Assembly (NCBI GenBank): GCA_002342505.1
Contig: DDQB01000016.1
Location: forward strand, 40,478 to 54,820
Length of the DNA: 14,343 bases
From: Acidaminococcaceae bacterium UBA2453
GTDB lineage: Bacteria > Bacillota > Negativicutes > Acidaminococcales > Acidaminococcaceae
Reading direction: 5' to 3'
Part shown: positions 1 to 7,204 of the stretch, in pieces
How the letters are laid out: every line of letters starts with the position of its first letter
Position numbering within the stretch: the stretch's first letter is position 1
Made by a program: the position numbers and the translations under genes
The notes under the pieces: model-generated
Databases searched by the model: none
The model's input: the letters and a program-made list of their open reading frames with translations, nothing else
What the model was told of the DNA's origin: nothing

Positions 1-360
1 GACGAAAAGTACCCGGGCCTTTACGATGTATGGCGCAGCCATCCCACACAGATACGGCTGAAAGGCGCGGAACGGTTTGAAGACACCCGGACACGGGCAT
101 GGCAGACCTTCCGGCAGATCGCGCGGAACCATCCGGGCCAGACGGTCCTCATCGTCTCCCATATGATGTGTATCAGCAGCATCATGCTGACTGCGGCGGA
201 GATCCCCCTTGATGAAGTATGGGAACACCCCATCACCAACGGGGCCCTGAACATCATCAGCGTGGGAGAAGGCGGAGAGGCTGCGGTCACAGACTGGAGC
301 AAAGACGACCACATTCCGGAAGGCTATCGCCTGAAGCAGCCCTTTGGGCGACTGAAATGA
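1..360 (+). CDS. Histidine phosphatase family protein (phosphoglycerate mutase-like), C-terminal part
   Basis: The reading frame is open from the first base to a TGA at 358-360, so the window holds only the last 119 residues; the N-terminal RHG motif of this family lies outside. Two family signatures are visible: the acidic segment GAERFEDTR (residues 22-30 of the fragment) and the second catalytic histidine in TVLIVSHMM (H54). Members transfer or remove phosphate through a phospho-histidine and act in the cytoplasm on small phosphorylated metabolites, for example phosphoglycerate or alpha-ribazole phosphate. The substrate cannot be told from this fragment. No clear terminator follows; a 7-bp stem at 434-462 lacks an adjacent T run. 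Confidence 0.85.
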   Translation, partial: DEKYPGLYDVWRSHPTQIRLKGAERFEDTRTRAWQTFRQIARNHPGQTVLIVSHMMCISSIMLTAAEIPLDEVWEHPITNGALNIISVGEGGEAAVTDWSKDDHIPEGYRLKQPFGRLK

Positions 361-534
361 AGGGGCGTTGCGCGCCTGCAAATCCCGTTCGGCAGCGTTG
401 CCTGCTATGAGGCGCCTGTATCCGTTGCAGGCTCCCGTTTCCCTCTGCCGGGCAAAAACGGGGACGCGGTTTTGTAACGTTATATACACTTCAGCTTAAA
501 ATTGGATTTGTTTTATAAAAAACAGTGAATTTTG

Positions 535-562
535 TTGACAGGAAACAAAAGACAGCTATAAT
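535..562 (+). promoter_or_regulatory. Consensus sigma-70 promoter of the metQ-type gene
   Basis: A perfect TTGACA (535-540) and a perfect TATAAT (557-562) are separated by 16 nt. The predicted start is near 569, leaving a leader of about 90 nt before the lipoprotein gene. Confidence 0.85.
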
Positions 563-577
563 TTGAAATAATAGGTC

Positions 578-634
578 ATATCATACTTTTTAGATATGAT
601 ATTAGGAAGCGCAGGCGAAAGGCTCGGTGCTTCC
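578..634 (+). promoter_or_regulatory. Structured 5' leader of the metQ-type gene: two consecutive hairpins
   Basis: Hairpin one pairs ATATCATA (578-585) with TATGATAT (595-602) around a 9-nt loop. Hairpin two pairs GGAAGCGC (605-612) with GTGCTTCC (627-634), with one G-U pair. It ends 12 nt before the ribosome binding site. I find no match to a SAM-I riboswitch or T-box core, so no ligand is claimed. The first dyad could also be an operator, since it begins about 9 nt after the predicted transcription start. Confidence 0.45.
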
Positions 635-659
635 GTAATATAAGATGGAGGGGATATCA

Positions 660-1487
660 ATGTTGTTAAAGAAGCTTTCCGTAATTCTGGCTACGGCCAT
701 TTTAGCTGTGGGCCTGGTTGGCTGCGGCGGTGAAAAGAAAGACGAGAAAAAAGCCCCGGCGGCGGACAAGCCCGTCAAGATCGGCGTAACGGCCGGACCC
801 CATGCGGAAATCATGGATAATGTAAAAAAGCTGGCTGAAAAACAGGGACTGAAGATCGAAGTAGTAGAATTCAACGACTTTGTGACGCCCAACGTGGCCC
901 TGAACCAGGGGGAACTGTTTGCCAACAGCATGCAGCACGCGCCCTATCTGGCGGCTACGCTGAAAAAAGAACCCAGCTTTAAATTAAAAGAATGCTTCAA
1001 GACGGTTATCTTCCCGATGGCCGTGTATTCCAAAAAAGTGAAAAAAGGCGAAACCATCCCGGACGGCGCTACCGTGGCAATCCCCAACGACCCCTCCAAC
1101 GGCGGGCGGGCGTTGCTGATGCTGGACGCGGCCGGGCTGATCAAGGTAAAGGACAAAAAGAACCCGGTGACTGCCATTACGGACATCACCGAGAACAAGC
1201 ATAACTTCAAATTCCAGGAACTGGATGCGGCGGGTATTCCCCGGAGCATCAACGACGTGACCATCGCCTGCATCAATGTAAACTACGCGCTGCCGGCGGG
1301 GCTGAACCCCCTGAAGGACGCCATCCTTGTGGAAGGGGCGGACAATCCCTATGTGAACATCTTCGTCACCACGGAAAAGAACCTGAACGATCCCCGCATC
1401 AAACAGATCGAAAAGGTGTACCGCTCGGAAGAAAACAAGAAGTTCATTTTGGATCACTTTAAAGGCAGTATCCTCAGCGCCTGGTAA
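660..1487 (+). CDS. metQ: MetQ/NlpA-family substrate-binding lipoprotein of a methionine-type ABC importer
   Basis: This 275-residue protein is the usual MetQ length. It starts with a basic signal segment and a lipobox LVGC (C22), so it should be a lipid-anchored extracytoplasmic binding protein. Family motifs run in order: GVTAGPHAEI, EFNDFVTPN, MAVYSKK, VAIPNDPSNGGRAL and NPYVNIFV. Related proteins bind L- or D-methionine and deliver it to the MetNI transporter. I chose the ATG at 660 over the one at 645 because GGAGGGG (647-653) sits 6 nt before it and because the lipobox then lies at a normal distance. No metN or metI adjoins it: a promoter precedes it and a terminator follows, so it is monocistronic. 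The ligand is inferred from the family only. Confidence 0.9.
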   Translation: MLLKKLSVILATAILAVGLVGCGGEKKDEKKAPAADKPVKIGVTAGPHAEIMDNVKKLAEKQGLKIEVVEFNDFVTPNVALNQGELFANSMQHAPYLAATLKKEPSFKLKECFKTVIFPMAVYSKKVKKGETIPDGATVAIPNDPSNGGRALLMLDAAGLIKVKDKKNPVTAITDITENKHNFKFQELDAAGIPRSINDVTIACINVNYALPAGLNPLKDAILVEGADNPYVNIFVTTEKNLNDPRIKQIEKVYRSEENKKFILDHFKGSILSAW

Positions 1488-1496
1488 TTGTAACAG

Positions 1497-1530
1497 AGCC
1501 TTTGTCTCTTTGGGGGCAAAGGCTTTTTTT
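1497..1530 (+). terminator. Rho-independent terminator after the metQ-type gene
   Basis: AGCCTTTG (1497-1504) pairs perfectly with CAAAGGCT (1517-1524), followed by seven T (1524-1530). It begins 9 nt after the stop codon. Confidence 0.9.
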
Positions 1531-1650
1531 ATGAATCGGAACTGCGCGGGAAGATATTAGCGCGGTCTTTGGTAAAAGGCGCCGACGGGCGTAAGGCGAA
1601 GGAACCAGATCAGCGTTTTATGACGTCATAGTTAGAACAGGAGGGAACTT

Positions 1651-2094
1651 ATGCGGGCTGTAGTAACCAGAGTTACAGAAGCGTCTGTTGTGATTGAAGG
1701 AAAGGTGAACGGGAAAATTGGGAAAGGGTTTCTCGTGCTGCTGGGCATAGGCCCGGAAGATACGGAAGCCGAAGCGGAACGCCTGGCGGAAAAAGTGTGC
1801 AACTGCCGGGTCTTTGAGGACGAAAACGGCAAGATGAACCTGAGCCTGGACCAGGTGGGCGGCGCGCTGCTGGTCATCTCCCAGTTTACGCTGTACGCGG
1901 ATCTGAAAAAGCGCCGTCCCGGCTTTTCCCATGCGGCGAAACCGGAGATCGCGATCCCTTTGTATGAGAAGTTCATGGCTGTCTGCCGCGGCCGGGGCTT
2001 TACGGTAGAACAGGGGGAGTTTGGCGCGGACATGCAGGTGGCGTCCGTAAACGACGGACCGGTGACGCTGCTGTTTGATACGGCGGAAGTGTGA
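1651..2094 (+). CDS. dtd: D-aminoacyl-tRNA deacylase (DTD)
   Basis: The 147-residue protein is full length for DTD. This cytoplasmic, dimeric editing enzyme hydrolyses D-aminoacyl-tRNAs (and Gly-tRNA-Ala) and so keeps D-amino acids out of translation. Both active-site signatures are present: SQFTL at 77-81 and NDGPVTL (134-140) with the conserved GP dipeptide; GEFGADM lies at 122-128. The start is supported by AGGAGGG (1639-1645) five nt before the ATG. In many Firmicutes dtd follows relA, but here it stands alone between two terminators, with no strong promoter seen in 1531-1640. A perfect palindrome TGACGTCA lies at 1621-1628, of unknown meaning. Confidence 0.95.
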   Translation: MRAVVTRVTEASVVIEGKVNGKIGKGFLVLLGIGPEDTEAEAERLAEKVCNCRVFEDENGKMNLSLDQVGGALLVISQFTLYADLKKRRPGFSHAAKPEIAIPLYEKFMAVCRGRGFTVEQGEFGADMQVASVNDGPVTLLFDTAEV

Positions 2095-2160
2095 GGGTAA
2101 GGGAGCAACCGGTGCGCGTTTTAATGACAGCAACATTCAAATGGTACATAAAATAAATGG

Positions 2161-2197
2161 CCCCGTCCTTCTTCCCGAAGGACGGGGATTTCCTATT
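2161..2197 (+). terminator. Probable Rho-independent terminator after dtd
   Basis: CCCCGTCCTTC (2161-2171) pairs perfectly with GAAGGACGGGG (2177-2187) over a 5-nt loop, followed by ATTTCCTATT. The stem is strong but the T run is interrupted. Confidence 0.7.
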
Positions 2198-2272
2198 ATA
2201 TAAATGAGGCGAATGAGCCCATGGAGTCGCAATCCTGTACGGTTTTGACGTGCCTTTCCCTATGGGGCTATT

Positions 2273-2503
2273 TTAAAATCTGCCGCCTTTTGCCAGCCAG
2301 CGGTTCGCAGCTTCTTCGGAAAGGTAAACAGCTTCAATCTGCACGTAGTTGTCAGCAGAATGGGTGTGTTCGTCTAAGATACGTACTTTGCCGGTATCTG
2401 TAAGAAAACCGTTGATTGCTTCGATTATGTTGCCGGCTTTCAGGGGCTTGGGAAGTTGCGTCTTTTGATATCCAAACTCTCGTCAAACGTGGTATAATGT
2501 CAT
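2273..2503 (-). pseudogene. Broken small gene with an in-frame TGA at codon 7
   Basis: On the minus strand an uninterrupted frame of 69 codons (2482 down to the TAA at 2273-2275) encodes a normal-looking soluble sequence, including KAGNIIEAINGFLTDTGKVR and the end NRWLAKGGRF. Upstream in the same frame comes TGA (2483-2485), then five sense codons and an ATG (2501-2503). One base change would restore a 76-residue protein. No Shine-Dalgarno precedes the ATG, and the opposite-strand zor promoter lies across the start, so truncation on arrival of the zor operon is equally possible. I do not recognise the family. Start and stop positions are seen directly; the gene status is inference. Confidence 0.5.
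2490..2498 (+). promoter_or_regulatory. Extended -10 promoter of the zor-like operon
   Basis: TGG followed by a perfect TATAAT (2493-2498) forms an extended -10 element. No good -35 sits at normal distance; a TTGATA at 2465-2470 is 22 nt away. The predicted start is near 2505, leaving a 50-nt leader before zorA. Confidence 0.6.
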
Positions 2504-2554
2504 TAATCATTTATATATGAATACTTTAATTTATTTCATAGGAGGCGTAGAAAA

Positions 2555-4720
2555 ATGGAACCTTATTGGTTTGCGGATTATTTATATATAGGAATACTGG
2601 TAGCAGTTGTTATTGGTTGCAGCATATTTATTAAAAAAAAGAAGAATTTCATTCCACGCTGTTTAATTGCTATTGGTATTGTTTTTTTCTGTCTGTATTT
2701 ATATCTTTCGATGACAGGACAAACTCGTTTGTTATGGGCAGCGGCGTATAATTTAGACCGAAATGCAGTATCAATAGATTTTGCTTCATCAAGAATTTTT
2801 AACAACATTTTTGTCTCACTAGGCGCAATATGGCTTATCGGAGTATTACTGTGGGAATATCGGTTACGTGATATAGCACAGGATATTATAAAAAAGGAAG
2901 ATGACAATTCTGTTACTATCTTCTTCTTTTCCTGTTTAATCTTGTTTACTGCTCAGATTATTATTGGCTACTATTGGCCTAACTTCAGGATACTTGGCAT
3001 AACAATAACCAGCGCTACTTGGGGTGGAATAAAACATATACTACGGATACTTGTCGCAGTAGCTCCTGTTGGGCTTTCATATTACCTTTGTTCCCGATAC
3101 TGGGGATATTTGGAAAAAGATTTGGCGGAACAAAAATTTAATGACAGCATATGGCCCACCTTGATGGTAGCGCAAGGCACCTTTTACACATTCGTTGGGG
3201 TATCTGCGATCTTGCTTATATATACAGGAAACAAAGACATTACACAGATTTTACAGGGATTAAAGCTTGCGTTTCTTACTTCTGTTATGGGTCTACTGTT
3301 TTCGATTGCTGCGCGCTTTAAGATGATGGCGGCGGCGAAAGAGTTCTATACTACGGAAGAAAAACGAGTTCCTCTGGATGAATATGATTTCTACCGTCTA
3401 CTAACCCAGGAAATGCTCCCTGTTTTTAATAAGACGGCCCAGACTTTAGAATATAATAATTCACTGCTCCAGTCGTTTGGACAAAACATCGTTCAAGTGA
3501 ATGCAATGACAGCCAGGGAACAGACAGCGCTATTCACACGCAAAATCGAAGAAGTTTTTGCTGCCTTACGTAAAGATATGGACCGTATCAGCGAAATCAG
3601 TAAAGAGATACGGAATGACTTTTCTTTGCAGAAAGCAGAAACTGAACAATTGATAGAAAAAATCCATATGTTGGGAAATACTGTACCAGATCTTTATAGT
3701 GCTGCCAAAGGGATTGAACAAGCAGTGTCAGATACAGCAAGGTCAACAGCGGCTCTTGCGTCGGCTGAATCTGTACAAGCCCTTCCGAAAATTCTGGATA
3801 ATGTGAAAGGAATCTCAACCGGAACCCAACAATTAACTACTGACATCGCAAATCTTCATAAAGATTCCGGCAAATATATCCAGTATATTGCTGGCAATGA
3901 TCAGGTTTTTTCCTCTGTTGCTGAACACGTTGCAAGACTCCAAGATGCTAATGTGCAACTGGAATCCCAGATTCAAGATTACATCGGCTCCCTGAAACAG
4001 CTGAATCAGTTAGTCGGAGATGCAGGGCTAATTGAGTTACCTGCTCTATTAAAAGATACTGCGGCAGTCACGGAGCAGATGAGCAGTTTAAGACGCAATG
4101 CAGATTTAATATATTCCGGCATGGAAGCAAATATAGAGAATATAGCGAAGAGCGCTGAAGCCGCCTCTGTAACGGCTGAATCCGTACAAAAAATCGCAGC
4201 CGCAAATCAGACACTATCTGCTGACATTGTGAAATACCAAGACGCAATCGGCTCTCTTAATCTGCCATCCATTGCGGCGACTCTTTCTAATCTTGCTACT
4301 GGCTACGGTAATTTGGAAGCAATACGTACGCGAGATTATGAGATGCTCAAAAACTATGATAAGATGCTGGCTGCTCAAAAAGAAACGCTCCAAGAACAGA
4401 TTAGAATTCTTGAGAATACGATTAAAACTATCCGGACTGCCGATGCAAGTTATGTAGGAACAACGACAGCATTAGCCAATCTGGGTCAACGTATCCATGC
4501 GAACGCAGATAATATTGTGGGCGCTCTAGCAGATGTTGACGCAAAATATCGACAGCATAGTTTTGAACTGGAGGAAAGACGTTTCAGTACGCTTCTAGAG
4601 CAACAAAAGAAGTATCTTAAAAACCTTGAAAAAGTTCGTGATGAGACAATGAAAGCTTCCTTAGATGTAACGAATGAAGTCTTGAAACATATTAAAGAAG
4701 GATATACTAAGGAGGAATAG
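2555..4720 (+). CDS. zorA: ZorA-like protein: MotA/ExbB-type proton channel subunit with a long helical tail
   Basis: The protein has 721 residues. About seven hydrophobic segments lie near residues 10-27, 35-53, 84-100, 121-141, 161-179, 207-226 and 236-253. The last two carry the MotA/TolQ/ExbB signature: WPTLMVAQGTFYTFVGV (200-216) and GLKLAFLTSVMGLLFSI (235-251). Residues from about 290 to 721 are charged, glutamine- and alanine-rich and without hydrophobic segments, as expected for the cytoplasmic coiled-coil tail of ZorA. In Zorya defence, ZorA and ZorB form an inner-membrane motor driven by ion flow that senses phage infection and signals to a cytoplasmic effector; that role is family knowledge. 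Start: ATG with AGGAGG (2540-2545) nine nt upstream. The zorB ribosome binding site lies inside the last codons. It is AT-rich compared with dtd, consistent with transfer. Confidence 0.85.
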   Translation: MEPYWFADYLYIGILVAVVIGCSIFIKKKKNFIPRCLIAIGIVFFCLYLYLSMTGQTRLLWAAAYNLDRNAVSIDFASSRIFNNIFVSLGAIWLIGVLLWEYRLRDIAQDIIKKEDDNSVTIFFFSCLILFTAQIIIGYYWPNFRILGITITSATWGGIKHILRILVAVAPVGLSYYLCSRYWGYLEKDLAEQKFNDSIWPTLMVAQGTFYTFVGVSAILLIYTGNKDITQILQGLKLAFLTSVMGLLFSIAARFKMMAAAKEFYTTEEKRVPLDEYDFYRLLTQEMLPVFNKTAQTLEYNNSLLQSFGQNIVQVNAMTAREQTALFTRKIEEVFAALRKDMDRISEISKEIRNDFSLQKAETEQLIEKIHMLGNTVPDLYSAAKGIEQAVSDTARSTAALASAESVQALPKILDNVKGISTGTQQLTTDIANLHKDSGKYIQYIAGNDQVFSSVAEHVARLQDANVQLESQIQDYIGSLKQLNQLVGDAGLIELPALLKDTAAVTEQMSSLRRNADLIYSGMEANIENIAKSAEAASVTAESVQKIAAANQTLSADIVKYQDAIGSLNLPSIAATLSNLATGYGNLEAIRTRDYEMLKNYDKMLAAQKETLQEQIRILENTIKTIRTADASYVGTTTALANLGQRIHANADNIVGALADVDAKYRQHSFELEERRFSTLLEQQKKYLKNLEKVRDETMKASLDVTNEVLKHIKEGYTKEE

Positions 4721-4722
4721 TT

Positions 4723-5430
4723 ATGTTCAGATCCAAAGATAATCCAGAAACATCAATATGGATCTCGACAACAGATTTAATGAGCGGTCTTCTCGTTATT
4801 TTCCTGTTTATAGCTCTTCTGATGACTGAACAAAACAAAGCGGCGCAAGCAAAGATTCAGGCAATTACTACCGGAGCGAATCAGGCAGAGGCCAATATTA
4901 GAAATGAAATAGACAAAAATTTTACTTCGGGCGACCATGCACGGTTCAACTTGAACAAAGAAGGTCTTGCTTTTGCCAGCTTTCCAGAAGGTTCTGGGAT
5001 ATTTCAAGGCGGTTCTGCAGAACTGACACCTCGTTTCAAACAGGAACTTGATTATTTTTTGCCACGATACTTAAAAGCTATTAGCAACTCTAATCAGGAT
5101 TACATAGAAGAAATCCGAATTGAAGGGCACGCATCATCCGAATGGGATACAGTCCCTCCAGTATCTCAAGAAGTTGCGTTTATGAAAAATATGGAATTGT
5201 CACAAAAAAGAACGCTTTCAATCTTGCTTTATGCATTGGAAAAACCTGAATTAGCGCCTTACCGCGGATTAATCCAAAAAAAAATGCGTGCAGCTGGATA
5301 TTCTTCAAGTCGCCCGAAATTGCGAAAAGATGGTTTGGAAGATAGGGAAGCTTCGAGGCGAATTGAATTCCGTGTTATAGCAAATGACGCAGCCACGATT
5401 AGCAAAATTAAAGGGGCGATTGGGCAATGA
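4723..5430 (+). CDS. zorB: ZorB-like protein: MotB-type stator with OmpA-like peptidoglycan-binding domain
   Basis: This 235-residue protein has a short cytoplasmic N-terminus, one membrane helix (about 19-36) and a periplasmic domain. The Asp in ISTTDLMSGLL (D18), at the start of the helix, matches the ion-carrying Asp of MotB/ZorB. The C-terminal half is OmpA-like: IRIEGHASSEW (131-141), ELSQKRTLSIL (158-168), AAGYSSSRP (190-198) and DREASRRIEFRV (207-218), the segments that hold peptidoglycan in MotB and OmpA. It begins 2 nt after zorA with AAGGAGG (4709-4715) inside zorA, so the two are surely co-translated. It overlaps the nuclease gene by 4 nt. A flagellar or Tol role is unlikely, given the long-tailed partner and adjoining nuclease. 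Confidence 0.87.
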   Translation: MFRSKDNPETSIWISTTDLMSGLLVIFLFIALLMTEQNKAAQAKIQAITTGANQAEANIRNEIDKNFTSGDHARFNLNKEGLAFASFPEGSGIFQGGSAELTPRFKQELDYFLPRYLKAISNSNQDYIEEIRIEGHASSEWDTVPPVSQEVAFMKNMELSQKRTLSILLYALEKPELAPYRGLIQKKMRAAGYSSSRPKLRKDGLEDREASRRIEFRVIANDAATISKIKGAIGQ

Positions 5431-6275
5431 AAATCGAAGAATTATACGCCGCCTTCGGCATAGAAAAAAATCCTGCACGCAAGGTTACTATGCCGACACT
5501 TCCTAAGCTTTCGCTTCCATATGAAACGATATCTCCAGAATTTGAGCAAGTAGATAAGCCGCTGGATGAATGGCCAGACTTAGAAAAAGTTATCTCTTCG
5601 GGCACTCATTCTTTTCAAGTTAATGGCTTGCCATCTGTAATTTACGAACGCCGTCATACAAACGATAGAAAAAAAGGAGAGAACGGTTACTATCCTTATA
5701 CCTACCATATGTTTTACTGCCCTCATCTTCAAAAACATTATCCATCCATAGAAGAAGTCCGAAAAAGTTTTAACATTACATCGCAAACGAGCGGTTGGTT
5801 TGACGTCTTTGTCGGGACTAAGACAAACAAAGAAATGGTAAGACATACATTCTGTCGTGACTGTTACAGTATGCTTAGTAAAATGGTTGGCGCAAATCGG
5901 TTGGAACAATATTGTGGTTCACGGTATAATTTTTCGCTTGAAGATTTTTGCAACGCGGCTACCAATGGTGTCTTCCCCCCCGTTAAAGGGCTGGAGGATT
6001 TTGATCGATTCCGAACATACCGTAATAAAGAGATCTATTATGATGCTCAATACTGGCATAACTATGCTTTTTTGAGGAAAGTTGCGGCTGATTTTACATG
6101 TGAGCGTTGTGGAAAAGTTTGTACTGACGAAAACGGAGAATATATACCAAATTCTCTCCAGGTACATCATATAGACCGGAACCCGTTGAATATGGATCCC
6201 CAAGACCATATTGTTCTTTGTGTATCTTGTCATCAAAAAGAACATGGATATAAAAAATACGAAGATATTGAGTAA
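5427..6275 (+). CDS. zorE: HNH nuclease, probable ZorE-type effector of the Zorya-like operon
   Basis: The 282-residue soluble protein has a C-terminal HNH zinc-finger nuclease: C225-x2-C228, then LQVHHIDRNP with H247 and H248, N252 and N255, and VLCVSCHQKEH with C265, C268, H269 and H273. In the usual pattern an Asn precedes the VLC strand; here that place holds H261. The N-terminal 200 residues match nothing I recognise but hold a possible second metal site: C98 with C143-x2-C146. The ATG overlaps the zorB stop (ATGA), indicating translational coupling. In Zorya type II the third gene, zorE, encodes an HNH protein thought to damage DNA after ZorAB activation; assignment here rests on order and domain, not on sequence alignment. 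Confidence 0.75.
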   Translation: MKIEELYAAFGIEKNPARKVTMPTLPKLSLPYETISPEFEQVDKPLDEWPDLEKVISSGTHSFQVNGLPSVIYERRHTNDRKKGENGYYPYTYHMFYCPHLQKHYPSIEEVRKSFNITSQTSGWFDVFVGTKTNKEMVRHTFCRDCYSMLSKMVGANRLEQYCGSRYNFSLEDFCNAATNGVFPPVKGLEDFDRFRTYRNKEIYYDAQYWHNYAFLRKVAADFTCERCGKVCTDENGEYIPNSLQVHHIDRNPLNMDPQDHIVLCVSCHQKEHGYKKYEDIE

Positions 6276-6290
6276 AACTATATAAGTCCA

Positions 6291-6779
6291 ATGTTTTTGA
6301 GATTTAAAAGTGGAAGTATATGTCTATGGACGTTGAATATACGCGAAAAGAAATTATTGCAATATATTGCTTCTGGCTATTCTATGTATCGTCCCCACCT
6401 GCATCCGAATATCATAAGGGATAAACGGCAGAAAGAAATGGAAAAAGAAGAACAAACCCAGCGCCGTACATACTATTATGGCGGCGAAAAAGTCAGCCGT
6501 GAATGTTATCTTCTCAATTACTTACGCAATGTGGAAGCCATGGACGACAGGTGGACAGAAGACGAGATCAAACGTGCTAAAGAATGGGAACAAAGTCACT
6601 GGAACCAGATTAAACGAAGCAAAGATGAAGAATATGGCGAATTCGTTAAAACGAGCGCATCAGAAACGTTCAAATTAATCATCTTTCTGATTCTTCTTGG
6701 ATTAGGGCTCGTATTCTGGCCCCTTCTGATCGTCGCTTTTATCTCTGGCGGCTTCTTCTTCGGCGGAGAGCTGAAATAA
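6291..6779 (+). CDS. Small membrane-anchored protein, fourth gene of the zor-like operon
   Basis: Up to 162 residues, of unrecognised family. The middle is highly charged (KRQKEMEKEEQ at about 45-55; RWTEDEIKRAKEWEQ at 87-101). Residues 128-158 are a long hydrophobic stretch, probably a membrane hairpin, ending in a Gly/Phe-rich tail. It begins 15 nt after the HNH stop and ends before the operon terminator, so it should be co-transcribed. The start is uncertain: the ATG at 6291 lacks a ribosome binding site, and ATGs at 6384 and 6438 are alternatives. Another frame (ATG at 6320 or 6326, with GGAAG at 6312-6316) reads into a sensible N-terminus and would join this frame near 6366 if one base were removed, so a frameshift is possible. 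Its position suggests an accessory or immunity role, which is inference. Confidence 0.6.
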   Translation: MFLRFKSGSICLWTLNIREKKLLQYIASGYSMYRPHLHPNIIRDKRQKEMEKEEQTQRRTYYYGGEKVSRECYLLNYLRNVEAMDDRWTEDEIKRAKEWEQSHWNQIKRSKDEEYGEFVKTSASETFKLIIFLILLGLGLVFWPLLIVAFISGGFFFGGELK

Positions 6780-6795
6780 CTTAATATAAATAGTT

Positions 6796-6844
6796 AAGAC
6801 CGTAATCTTCTTGCGAATACGTACAGGAGGATTACGGTCTTTTG
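6796..6844 (+). terminator. Rho-independent terminator of the zor-like operon
   Basis: Eighteen pairs (6796-6813 with 6824-6841, two of them G-U) close a 10-nt loop; four T follow. It begins 17 nt after the last stop codon. Confidence 0.88.
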
Positions 6845-6937
6845 TTATGCCCGCGCACAAATAAAAAATGCCTTGGTATAAAACCAAAGCTAAAAATATT
6901 TATAACAATTTTGCGAACATTTTAAATCTCAAAAACA

Positions 6938-6965
6938 TTGGAATTCTGTCCTATCATACTATAAT
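6938..6965 (+). promoter_or_regulatory. Candidate promoter for a small RNA
   Basis: TTGGAA (6938-6943) and a perfect TATAAT (6960-6965) are 16 nt apart. The region is AT-rich, so chance matches are easy, but a terminator lies about 80 nt downstream with no ORF between. Confidence 0.4.
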
Positions 6966-6971
6966 TTATAT

Positions 6972-7049
6972 TATATCAAAAATTCCCTATAGGGACGAAA
7001 ATTATATAAATATATTTTGCGGTTTCGGTTTTTGCCAAGGCCGTTTTTT
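6972..7049 (+). ncRNA. Candidate small RNA of about 78 nt
   Basis: The segment lies between the promoter above and a terminator-like hairpin (7020-7043) with six T (7044-7049). Near its 5' end is a perfect 12-bp palindrome, TCCCTATAGGGA (6984-6995). There is no convincing ORF. The rest of the gap between the zor terminator and the next feature shows nothing clear. Confidence 0.35.
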
Positions 7050-7163
7050 ATTTGGAATGTTGAAAGCCGGAGACTTTAATCCCCGGTGCGCAAGTAGGAA
7101 TTCATATAGACATTAGAAAATGTGAAAAATATTTTTAGAATTGACATCTTAAAAAGCAAAAAA

Positions 7164-7204
7164 GAAATGACCAAGCCAAATATGTTTGACTTGGTCATTT
7201 TTCT
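7164..7204. terminator. Bidirectional terminator hairpin
   Basis: AAATGACCAAG (7165-7175) pairs perfectly with CTTGGTCATTT (7190-7200); CAAA/TTTG extends the stem inside. Six A precede it (7158-7163, roughly) and a T run follows, so it could stop transcripts from either side. Confidence 0.65.

Noticed and set aside
361..534. Terminator after the histidine phosphatase gene
   Set aside because: The best stem (434-440 with 456-462) has no adjacent T run; several other weak stems compete, so no call is made.
563..659. SAM riboswitch or T-box before the metQ-type gene
   Set aside because: The two hairpins lack the conserved cores of SAM-I/II or T-box leaders that I can recall.
2158..2165. TGGCCCCG near dtd as a copy of the tRNA 3' end
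   Set aside because: Only eight bases match and they belong to the terminator stem; the 11-mer at 2135-2145 is the better attachment-site candidate.
2483..2485. TGA in the minus-strand gene as a selenocysteine codon
   Set aside because: No plausible selenoprotein context or redox motif surrounds it, and the start lacks a ribosome binding site; a broken gene is simpler.
6868..7116. 82-codon plus-strand frame after the zor terminator
   Set aside because: There is no ribosome binding site, the composition is Ile/Asn/Tyr-rich as expected from AT-rich non-coding DNA, and a terminator hairpin lies inside it.
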